64,000 nt of DNA, from contig OY751496.1 of NCBI GenBank assembly GCA_963565915.1, forward strand, positions 248,001-312,000, given 5' to 3'. This document shows positions 1-9,531 of this stretch, in pieces. Below the pieces are notes generated by a model. It was not told the origin of the DNA, searched no databases, and saw nothing but the letters and a program-made list of their open reading frames with translations. Positions within the stretch are counted from its first letter, which is position 1, and each line of letters opens with the position of its first letter. The stretch comes from Entoloma clypeatum (Eukaryota > Basidiomycota > Agaricomycetes > Agaricales > Entolomataceae). The translations under genes were made by a program, and so were the position numbers.

Positions 1-965
1 ACCAGTAAATTAGCAAGGCGCTCAGAATTTTTCTAATTTACCCTCGTATTTTAAAGCTAATTAACAGAGATTAGGTATGGGCTAATTAGCGCTAATTAAC
101 CAGTAAATTAGCCTTAAAGTACCAATTTTTATGTAAATTAGCCTCGAGGGCCGACTAACGATCACCGATCTGATATCACCAAACCGCCCAATCCTTATCC
201 TTTGGAGCCGTCGGCATCGGCACTGAGGATGGTGGCGCCTTGGGACGATTACCAGGCTGATTCCGCACCACAGATGGTGTTGAAACAAGCAGATCGAGAA
301 GGTACGATGAACCAACATCAACAGTGTCTGCGATGTTGAAGACGCGTCGCTCCACATTGTCGAGGTTTGGTGGGGGACTGTCAAGCCAAGTCAAACCATC
401 ACCAGTTTCTTTTGATGAAGTTTCAGCATCAGACTTGTAGTCTTCGACCCCTCCCGGCTCAATGTCATCCAAGTCCTGTTCCAATGCAGGAGGCTTTTCT
501 GTTGGAGATGATTTTGATGACATAGCTACATCATCCGCACCATGAATAGTCGTCTGCATGTCCCGCCACTTAACAATGGGCTTCTCCTTCCTTTTCTTTT
601 TCTGAGCAAGATTGAGTATAGCAAAAGGCGAAGAGTTCAGGCACATACATCACTCTTCGCCATTGTCTTGAATAAAATCAACATCAGGGCTGAAGTGATT
701 GAAGTTATATCGGGAGGTGTCGCGTGCAACTGGTAGGGACTTTGGTAGTCTGAGAAGATAGGAACGTAGGGTATTAACTCTGTCCGCAATCATTCTCGAC
801 GTTCGAGAGTTGTACTTGGCATGTGTTTGCAAACTATCTATAATTTCAATTTTCAGCATATTTTTTTTTTTCAGTTCCCGACCTTGGGCTAATTTACTTT
901 AAAATACATGGGGTTTTCGAGCAAAATGAAATTGACGCTAATTTACCGGGGCTAATTAGCCCTGT
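1..965. repeat. AT-rich element with subterminal GCTAAT-type motifs
   Basis: Both ends of this segment are studded with the same short word in opposite orientation. GTAAATTAGC occurs near 5, 103 and 133, and GCTAATTTAC near 888 and 937; palindromic GCTAATTAGC occurs near 80 and 951. Inverted clusters of a short motif around a small gene are typical of the subterminal regions of DNA transposons. The left end may lie outside the window, and I could not define a terminal inverted repeat or a target-site duplication. The family is not recognised. Confidence 0.5.
176..663 (-). CDS. small hypothetical protein inside the AT-rich element
   Basis: I read two exons, 663-649 and 601-176, with a 47 bp intron (complement 602-648) that starts GTATGT, has a CTCAAT branch-like site and ends TTGCTCAG. 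The start ATGGCGAAGAGTGAT was chosen because it stays in frame across this intron. The protein is about 147 residues, begins MAKSD, continues into a lysine/arginine-rich stretch (KKKRKEK, possibly a nuclear signal) and is then acidic and proline-rich, ending KDWAVW. A further open stretch lies upstream (complement 650-859, beginning MLKIEIIDS) but does not join in frame, so it may be a frameshifted 5' part. No family recognised; it may belong to the surrounding mobile element. Confidence 0.4.
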
Positions 966-1405
966 GAAAATCCCCGAGCACTAATGGTGAACGCGAGATA
1001 ATATTTCGTGAAGTTGCAATACGGATACAATCTCGCAAGCGAGTGGCAACCCCTCACAATCAATTGCAATGTCTCCACAAGGTTGTGCGAACTCGTGAGA
1101 CTTAAAACCTCATTCCATATTTTCCACGATTTGGCGATGGTCCTCCGATTCAATGAACCCAACTACAATCATTGATGCTCTGGTGCAAGTCACTGTGTAA
1201 TCAAGACGAGCACTGAAGTACATATCGTTCTCTCTGCTCTCACTACCGCAAATGCACTCAAAGCTCTCATCATCATTATTACAGCTCCTCTCGCTGATGC
1301 AGCTCCACCGCCCCTCTCCTTACCCCATAGTCCCTACCCGCGACGACCATACACGGCCCCACAGCGACAGAACATGAACGTCAATGAACCCCCGTTGCCC
1401 AATGA

Positions 1406-1796
1406 GATGTCTACTATGTCCGTGGCATCCTCGACGGTACCCTCAACAACTCAAAAAATGGTCAACCACGTCAGTCTGCCTACCCTGATTACTCAGGTAC
1501 ATATGCCGTGCGTTCCACAGTGACCCGTCAAGCATCGATATTCCGGTTCACTGATTTCGTGGTTCTTTACATCGCCAGATCTCATCTCTGAGACGGCATA
1601 TAAAGAAGGGTTGGTTCCCTTCCTCGTCCGATTCACAAAGCTAATCCCCACAACGTGCCAGTGCGTGATACGATTTTGGTGTTGTATCTGGGTCAACGTT
1701 ACGTGAGCAGTTTGGAAGGCTCTGACACGCTGAATGTGGACATGTACAGCCAGGGTTAACGATGCATCATGTATTCGCATTTCTCATGCAGCGCGT
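1406..1796 (+). pseudogene. exon-like fragments of an unrecognised protein
   Basis: Several stretches on the plus strand read like real protein but do not assemble into one open gene. One frame from 1406 gives DVYYVRGILDGTLNNS and continues to about 1570. A second frame from about 1578 gives DLISETAYKEG. A return to the first frame from about 1622 gives HKANPHNVPVRDTILVLYL and VSSLEGSDTLNVDMYSQG before a stop near 1760. The splice phases that would join these pieces do not fit the available GT/AG sites, and no convincing start codon exists. I read this as a decayed or partly missing gene; the family is not recognised. Confidence 0.35.
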
Positions 1797-2337
1797 TCTG
1801 AATTCAAGACGTCCTGAGAAGCGAGATAACAACTTTAGCATTATCCGGACAACTCGGGCAGATGAAAAATAAGCTTCAAGTTAGCGTTGGGCTTCCGGAA
1901 GACAAGGGGCTTTGGCGTCCGAGATGATGCCAGCATTGTTCAGGGCATTTACCATGTACTGAACCTGCCAAAAGTTACGACATGGACACTACACTTGAAA
2001 GCGACAGGGATTTGCGGTCTGATGAAGAAAATCAAGGAATCGGATAATGGAGCATATTTTCACACCCCTTCAAAGTGGCGGAGCAGCCAATCAGATCCCG
2101 TTCAAAGTGGTTTGAAGGGCGGCGGTGGCAAACTTTATGCTCTATTAGTTACAAAGGCTGCAGGGCAGATCGAACACTTTCCAAATCTCGGTTCTGATGA
2201 TGATGCCTGGTTGGTTATATTAGTTGTCTCTCTACGACAGTGGCATCGATGATAAATGAAACGATATTAATCATTTACGGAATATTCCTTACTAATGTGG
2301 TGTTACATTTCTCTCTATACCCTGACACGACAGTTGA
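1797..2337. other. no supported gene
   Basis: There is an open plus-strand frame of about 120 codons (1887-2252), but it lacks an ATG start and matches no family I know. I see no RNA gene or clear repeat. Confidence 0.4.
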
Positions 2338-5088
2338 TCACCAACCCATCAAGCCTTGCCTTTTCGCAAGTTTGTATCTAAATCCGGGAAAGCGCCAGCG
2401 CTTGTGTGCTCTACGATCCAACGTTACATTTGCGAGTGACCAACTAGACGCGATCGCGAGGTCGCCGGTCCGGGACATGTTGGCTTTTTTCCCCTTATGT
2501 TTCCGAAAGTTCTGTATCGAGTAATTGAAAAAAAAAAAAACACAGGTGTGACCGACTGAAGAACGAGAGGTGGACAGCACTGACATATACACAGCGAAGT
2601 AGTGACGCAGGGACGATGCTAGGGGCTTATACAGCGAAGCCCGCCTTGTCCATTGACTGTGGCCGGGTGTGGCGGGCTCCATTTTCGTCCTGTGATCCCC
2701 TTTTTGAGTCCGATGGAATCGATGATTGAAAGGGAGGACTGTGCTTACGGATTCGTCATCGACATTACCCTTCTCGCTCAGCATTTTATCGCCTGGGCCC
2801 TTCTGAATGCGTGGATCAGCACCAGACCAGACAGGGCTATTGCGTTTGCCTGGGGCACATACCGAGTCGGGATAGTCCTCTTTGATAGTATCAATGCGGA
2901 TCGAAATTCCCTGTGAGCCTTTCTGACTCATTGAATTGCCACCGTCGAGCGTAGTCGGCATCGACACGAGCATATGGCTGTTGTCGCTCGTGGTAGGAGT
3001 CAGGCTCTTGCGTGCGTTGAGCGTCGCGAGGAAGGCATTTGTATAAACTGAATTTATTGAATCAAAATCAGCGTTGATTATTCTAAACGAGGACAGACTC
3101 ACGGCGACCGATACAGAAGTAGAAAGAAGCATAGATAAGGGTATTCGGGGAAATGATCATCTGGCATATGATGAGTTTTAACGAGTGCTCGATGCAGGTG
3201 CAGCGGAAACTTACGGAGAGGAAGGCTCCAACAGCGCATATACTATGGAAGGGTGATTATGGTCGTTGAGTCGTCAAATAAATCTGGGCCAAAAAATTTC
3301 CGTTACCTTGTCAAACTAGACACCGGCCATCGGTCAGTATGACTGTCATTAGAAAGGAAGCTGTCCACTTACACTCCTGTGTTGACGACGAATACAATCT
3401 AGCATCGAGGACAATCAGTGAGATCGGTGCTCATCAAGCTGACTGACGTGTTGAAAATTGACTGACCAGTTTATTGATCATGCTGTCCGACCTGTGCAGA
3501 TGTAGATATCGGGCTACTGCGCTCGTAGGAAGCATACGCGAAACTTACCTCTTGAATCCTGTCCGCGCGCGATGGAGGAGGAAACACAGGCTTCCTGCAA
3601 TCAGAATGTCCGAGGCGGTCGAGAGCGCATTGATCGTGAGCGTTAAAGGCTGGGGATACCAAGTCAGCAAGGTCCTCTCGACATGATGACAGATTACTTA
3701 CCGATATAGCCAGCAATTCATCGTAGGTCTTGTCGCGCATCCTGTTCACACGGCTTGTGTCATCATGATGTGTCGGGGAAGGACAAAGAGGCTCACGCAA
3801 GGATGACCCAGACTGGAGCCACAATGCAGCCATCGTGGTGAGTAAGTAGAGAGTGAAAACGGATTTGAACGCACCCGTTCCACAGCCTGAGAGGCATCCC
3901 CGTCAGTTGGCCAATGACGAACAAAGTCGAATCGCTCACCGGCATTTGCAAGCACAAGGAACAAGATCGTACTGGTCAAGATGATGCTCTTATTGCTCAC
4001 TGTTGTCTAAATTAGCAAGATCACGAGCGTTATGGAATAGATTGCTTACTTCGCCATACTCGATCAACATAGAAGCTGAAAATGGCCTATTGTATCCTGC
4101 GCAGTGACGAGAGTGTGGTCACTTACCATTGGACTAGTGCTCCCGTGACCCCCTAAGTAGCATGATCGTTGAAAGGTAAAGAGCGTGTATGCGATCGAAA
4201 GAGAGATGCAACTCACAGTGAAAAGAGCTTCAACCTATGTTGAGCAGTGTCAGTGACATTGGAAGCGTTACTCGGCCGAATGACCTACAACTATAGACCT
4301 GACGGGGCGCGTACCATGAGTCCGGAGGGGGTTCACAGAGGAACGAAGACAATTTACCAGACCAGCCTCTCAAGCTCTGCAGGATTACTGAAGGCGGATT
4401 CAGAAAGTAAAAAGAAGACGAGGAAAACGACTGACTTGAAGTTGGCGATGAGATAATGCCACACTAGAATCAATCATTAGAAAATGTTGTTGGAACGGAA
4501 AGGTCGACTGACTTGTGTGTGTTATCATCACCAGATGGATGGTGTCGAAGAGCGCGATTGTCGCAACCTGGGTAAGGAAAGGGCATCAGACAGCGGTGCC
4601 GTACATGTCAGAGATTCCTTGCCAGCCAATGATAGTACCAAGGGTCCCTGGGGTATTCTGCACAAGTGATGTTCTTGAGGTCGGCTAGCCGGGACACGGG
4701 AGAAGGTACTCACTCATATAATAATAGAATGTCTGCGTAAGGCAAACACCCAAAAGTACCGCGCTCACAATGACGCCGATGAGCATGGAGCCCATACTGT
4801 AAGAAAGAGCGTCAGCAGAGAATTGACGGCCTTGTGTCGACCAAGTACTCACTTGGCCTCGACAGCCTGGAATTGGAACCCCATGTTTCGCGTGCTAACC
4901 TTGAGAATGGGCAAGTCGAACGAGCCTATAAAAGGTGGAGGATGGGGCTCAAGTGACAGGCTCGAATTCTGTAGTCTTGCTGAACCTTGGCATAAGTATG
5001 TAACGTTCTAACGTTCAGATATGATCGTACACTTTTCCGAATGGGGGTGCGATTTTTCACCTTTTAATAAAAAAGCATCCGGTGCCAT
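2338..5088 (-). CDS. DUF6534-family seven-helix membrane protein
   Basis: A multi-exon gene rebuilt on the minus strand. In order the exons read FDLPILK, NMGSMLIGVIVSAVLLGV (helix 1), YPRDPWYYHWL, VATIALFDTIHLVMITHT, NNPAELERLVW, GVTGALVQCFYVDRVWR, MSNKSIILTSTILFLVLANA, MRDKTYDELLAISPLTLTI, ALSTASDILIAGSLCFLLH, RARTGFKRSDSMINKL, IVFVVNTGVLTSICAVGA and FYFCIGRLYTNAFLATLNA. These are the landmarks of the basidiomycete DUF6534 family, including the closing YTN-(S/A)-LATLN block. Function is unknown; it should sit in a membrane. One intron (complement 4568-4622) starts with GC instead of GT. The 5' end is uncertain: an ATG at 5088 (MAPDAFLLKG) splices in phase. The tail after LATLNARK is unusually long in this frame, down to 2338, so the true stop may come earlier after another intron. 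Confidence 0.8.
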
Positions 5089-6025
5089 GGCATCATGGGA
5101 AAGGTGTGGCTTAGCGAACGGAGAACTCACATTGCATGTTCCTAACATGTCCTTCTGATCGACAGATGTATACGCTAGTTCCCTTTCGCCTCCAAGATCA
5201 GATCTCGAACGTTCAAAGAACCGACAATGGAATTCAGTTCTTGCATGATCCACATGCATACATACATACTCAGGTTACACCATAGGAATCAAAAGCTGGT
5301 GGCAAGAGTCAGCGTCGGGCCAAACAAGAGTTGAAGTTGGAGTTGTGTGGACCCGAATCTGTGAAGGGCCAAAATCAAAGCCTACCTTTTTCAGGCTTTG
5401 ATCGATGTCGTTCAGGGAGAGTGTGGCATGGTTCAGGCGATTCGCCCTCACCCTAAAATGAAATGGAATGAGGGGATGTCCGATCACTTTTCTGATTCGG
5501 GATTTGAATACGGCCGATTTGCCGGCCCAGTCAGATTTTCTCAAGGCCGATCGCCGCCCACCCTTACGAAATGTCCAAAATTCCTATCGCATCAACTCCA
5601 CAGTGGCTCCACTTTTGCTCAAAATGGGGACTCTTGTCATCTTCTTCACTTTCAGAGGTTTCGGGAACTATAGACCTACGCGTGGCCTTCAGTTTAACGG
5701 CGTTTTTTGGCCGTTTTACCTGCTCACATCGCAAAACCGGACACAGAAAGGTCTTCAAATCGAGAATCAACACACTTTGGAAGAATACGCACGATTTGAA
5801 TTGTGTACCTGACGGCATTCAGGTTAGGGGTCCACGCATAGATCTTCTCAAATATCATATATCACCACGCGACCGTCAGGTCCCGTCCCCAGCTTCCCTC
5901 GTCCGATATTAGGGAAGCCGGCACATGTATGCCATATATCTGATGTCACATTATAGTTTCGGCGGCGCTCCCACCTTGGCTCCAGAGATTCCTCGCCCGT
6001 ACGACTTGGCCAGACGATTGCTCTG
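5089..6025. other. intergenic, divergent promoter region
   Basis: This lies between the minus-strand DUF6534 gene and the plus-strand P450 gene. Several overlapping short open frames on both strands occur, none with splice sites or family resemblance. No repeat or RNA gene seen. Confidence 0.5.
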
Positions 6026-8081
6026 ATGGTACCAAAGCTCGACTTGGCTGTCGGAGCCTTTGCTTTGTACGTGCTCCAACGCTATCTTGCATCAAAAAGC
6101 AAATCTGCCCTTCCACCTGGTCCCAAGGGCTTGCCTATCATTGGCGTAAGCCCTTTTTTTATTTATTGAATACCAGGAGGTTGGAAACCATTCTGACCCT
6201 CGTAATCGTACCCCCAGAATGCCACGGACATGCCAACGCAGAACGAATGGTTGACGTTTGCTGAGTGGGGTAAGAAATATGGCAAGTCAACTTATATGAT
6301 ACCCCCCTGAAGCATTTCAACCTGACCTCGTTTTAGGTGGAATATGCTCTGTCTCCGTGATGGGTCGTCCCATAATCATCGTAAACTCCTACGAAATCAT
6401 GGAAGAGCTGGACAAGAAGGGATCCATCTACTCGAATCGACCAAGGCTGGAGATGGGTGGAGAGCTCCTCGGGTACAATGAGACCCTCGTTCTTATTCCA
6501 TACGGATCCCGTTTTCGTACCTACCGAAAACATTTCTCCAACTTCCTTGGTTCTCTCCCGATTGAGAAGCAAACCCATGCCATTGAGCAAGAAACCCACC
6601 GATTTTTGAAGCGACAACTTGCCAAGCCCGATGACCTCATGCAGAATCTTCGAAAGCAAGTTTTTTTCCCGCAATACTTCACACGTTTCTGCTGACAATC
6701 CCAATTCATTTCGCTAGATTGGCGGGCGGGGTCATTCTCATGCTGACGTATGGCATCGAGGTTCAAGAGGGAACCGATCCCTTCGTCGAGCTTATCGAGA
6801 ACGCCAACCATAATTTCAACGCAGCCACCGTACCCGGAGCGTTCATCGTCGATTTCTTCCCATCGCTTCGTAAACTCCCTGAATGGCTGCCGGGGATGGG
6901 TTTCTTGGCGACGGCGCGTGAGTGGGCGAAGGATGCGGTGGCTATGGTTGAAGTTCCTTATAACTACACAAAGGAAAAAATGGTGAGCAAATATGCTCTT
7001 CATATGCAAGCAGCCATCTTAACACGCATGACGCGGACGCAGGCTTCGGGATCGTCACCCTCTTGTTTTGTGGCTGATATCCTGGAGGAGGGAGGCTCGT
7101 TGTCTGCTGAACAAATTCGCGATATCAAATTCACTGCAAGTTCAATGTATGGAGGTAAGGTGATTCCGCTCCTCATTTCCCCAGGCAACCGACCTTTCTT
7201 TCTCTTTTTCAAAGGCGGCGCCGATACGACAGTGTCAGCGGAGTATGCCTTCTACCTCGCCATGGTTCTTAATCCGGGTAACTTGGATAAATCCCAGCGT
7301 CTGCAAGTACTCATCAATGTGTTACAGATGTGCAGAACAAAGCCCAAGCAGAGATTGACTCCATCGTCGGCACCGACAGGCTCCCTTCTCTTGCAGACGG
7401 CCCTCATCTTCCTTATGTCAACGCTGTCGTCTCCGAAGTCCTAAGATGGAATTCTGTTGTGCCGACAGGTGAGTTCTAGTCACTGTTATTGCGTGTGATT
7501 ACCGACGATCTGTCCCATAGGCGTTCCGCACACGTCTATGGAAGATGGTATGGTTGCCGGATACCTCATCCCCAAGGACTCTCTCATCATCACCAACCTC
7601 TGGTCCGTTACGGCCCCTTTCGAAAGCGCCGCGTTCACTCTACTCACATGTCCTACTGCCCAGGTTCATGCTTCATGATCCAGAAGTCTACCCCGACCCC
7701 TACTCCTTCAACCCAGAGCGCTTTATCGCGACACCAAGCAAGCCTGCCCAGCGAGACCCTCGCACGGCGTGCTTCGGCTACGGTCGCCGGATCTGCCCTG
7801 GCATGTACCTCGCGGAGGCTACAGTGTTCTCCGCTGTCGTGATGTCTCTCGCTGTGTTCAACATAACCAAGGCCGTCGAGAACGGTGTCGAGGTCACTCC
7901 CGTGCACCAGAATACGTCTGGGATCATCAGGTACGTTTCCTCTCGCAACCTGTTTCTCTCGTACAAATGAGTTGACCCTCCCTCGTTCTTTCCTCTTAGT
8001 TATCCGAAAGAGTTCAAGTGCGCCATAAGGCCGCGGTCAGAGAAGGCTCTCGAGCTGATCTCGCTCGCTCTCGAGGCTTGA
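6026..8081 (+). CDS. cytochrome P450 monooxygenase (OrdA/CYP64-like)
   Basis: Ten exons: 6026-6145, 6218-6281, 6337-6655, 6718-6982, 7043-7154, 7215-7277, 7328-7468, 7521-7602, 7664-7930 and 8000-8081. They join in phase to 504 residues, the usual length for the family. It opens with a short hydrophobic anchor ([15 protein letters not shown]) and the proline-rich hinge [11 protein letters not shown]. The I-helix oxygen-binding motif reads GGADTT, the K-helix ExxR is EVLR, and the haem loop is [10 protein letters not shown] with the ligand cysteine at about residue 433. The product should be a haem-thiolate monooxygenase on the ER membrane; the substrate cannot be told. It resembles the O-methylsterigmatocystin oxidoreductase-like P450s that are greatly expanded in basidiomycetes. 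Two introns (6282-6336 and 6656-6717) start with GC rather than GT. No other secondary-metabolism gene is adjacent. All key motifs are intact. Confidence 0.92.
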
Positions 8082-8636
8082 CGACTTGTGTAGTACGAGG
8101 AATCTCATTCTCGCCACAGTTCAGTCTATTTTGTCCTTTCTTTCGATCCACGTACTAGTCATTCAGGACACCCCGTACCATCGTACCTATTGTTATTGCT
8201 GGAATTAACCTACACTGCATCAGCATCAGCATTGCTCTGTTTTGGGTGCGCGAAATTTGTGAACCAATTTGCAAATTCAATTCCATTCCATCTCGTCTTG
8301 CTACGTCGTTAAGTGCGAATGCCGCACAGTTGGTTCGAGCAGAAGAATGTTATTGACCTTGAAGGCAACGTTGCTTTTCTGTCTGAGTATAGCCATATAT
8401 ATTTTTGCATCATTGATCAATGTACTCTCTCGCCCCTAATCCTGGCTGACCACACCAGAAGGAAAGCACAGCGTCAAGGTCACGCTACATCCAACCTACA
8501 AGACCATTCCAAAGGAATGAGATGCGTGCAAGTGTCTCATCAACTCGATGCCGTACTACACGGAGCAAATGGACATGTCAGCTGGACGCAACAGTTGCTC
8601 TGCAAAACTTGATTCTACATGCACATCATTCATAGG
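8082..8636. other. intergenic between convergent P450 and VPS29
   Basis: This is the shared 3' region of two convergent genes. Short open frames lack ATG context or splice signals; no repeat or RNA gene recognised. Confidence 0.5.
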
Positions 8637-9459
8637 TCACCAGACCGAACTGCCAGCTATTGGACTTCCGGGCGTTGGGCTGGGTATGTTCTGGGGCATG
8701 ACACTGCTGCGCGGAGGAGCGGGTACCGTTTCCGGCTCCTTCCTCCACTCTATCTTCTCTACGCGAACCTCCCCTTCGATAAGCTGATACACGTAGGTGA
8801 CAACTACGGGTCCTTGAATGTCCATGAGAGCGAAGGAAGGAGTTGGATCACTGAACACGGAAGGCGACGCTGATGTCAGACTACATTCGAGGAAAGATGT
8901 GTTGCTCACCCGTTGTAGGCACCTGTCCAGGCTCCCGTGGCTGATCCTGGGTTGACGAAGAATCTGTGGTCATGTTCTATTGCTTGGAATCTGCACAAGA
9001 CATCAGCTGGTGGGAAGTGGGAAGGGAGAGCGCCAAGGAAGGACGAACGTGTGTGTGTGGCCCGAAACCAATACATCAACATCCATTTGCCTGGCTATTG
9101 AGCTGAGGGAATCCAAGTCTCCTGTCGGTATACACTGATGCCCATGCATGATGCCGATCTTTATTGGCGAATGTATCACAGTCATAGAGAGCGGGAATGC
9201 GGAGCTCTCCATGGAAAAGTCAGCCCTCCACCAACGAAGCTGAAAGCCAGCGGCCACGTACTTCATCGTAGTCTCCCTTCACGACGTGTACGTCTGGCGA
9301 TATGGTCTTGAGGTACTCGTATGTCTCTTTGTCACAGACGTTGCCTGTGCACAGTATTTGTTGTATTTTCCCCGGAACAAGAAGCTTTTTGAACTTTGCT
9401 GGAAGGTCGTGCGTTCTGTGGGGGATATGCAGGTCGCCGATGACGAGGACAAGAACCAT
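8637..9459 (-). CDS. VPS29: vacuolar protein sorting-associated protein 29 (retromer subunit)
   Basis: Four exons on the minus strand: 9459-9262, 9206-9049, 8990-8910 and 8850-8637. They join in phase to 216 residues. The start [15 protein letters not shown] is the usual N-terminus. Family landmarks follow in order: [80 protein letters not shown] and [22 protein letters not shown]29 has a phosphoesterase fold and binds VPS35 in the retromer, which recycles cargo from endosomes. The protein carries a C-terminal tail of roughly 30 residues, rich in proline and serine (ending IAGSSVW), absent from the 182-residue human protein. The gene is head to head with the DYW-PPR gene, with 72 bp between the start codons. 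Confidence 0.95.
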
Positions 9460-9531
9460 CGCGGCAGAGACCAAGCCACTGAAGGTCACTCACGTGATCA
9501 AATTGGACGGTTGTGCTGCAATTATCACTGC
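9460..9531. promoter_or_regulatory. short bidirectional promoter VPS29 / DYW-PPR
   Basis: Only 72 bp separate the two divergent ATG codons. The gap contains an E-box-like CACGTGA near 9492 and an inverted CCAAT-like ATTGG near 9503. Both transcripts must start within, or overlap, this gap, so some upstream sequence of each gene lies inside the other's transcript or coding region. Regulation is inferred from layout only. Confidence 0.6.

Noticed and set aside
1887..2252. 121-codon plus-strand frame as a gene
   Set aside because: No ATG start, no splice context and no recognised similarity.
8881..8909. 29-bp intron in VPS29
   Set aside because: The acceptor TGTAG gives an implausibly short intron. 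The TTCAG acceptor at 8851 gives a normal 59-bp intron and the expected peptide [12 protein letters not shown].
9286..9531. Upstream extension of the DYW-PPR frame
   Set aside because: The frame is open upstream of 9532, but this part overlaps the first VPS29 exon antisense and reads as unrelated sequence. The ATG at 9532 gives a good presequence.
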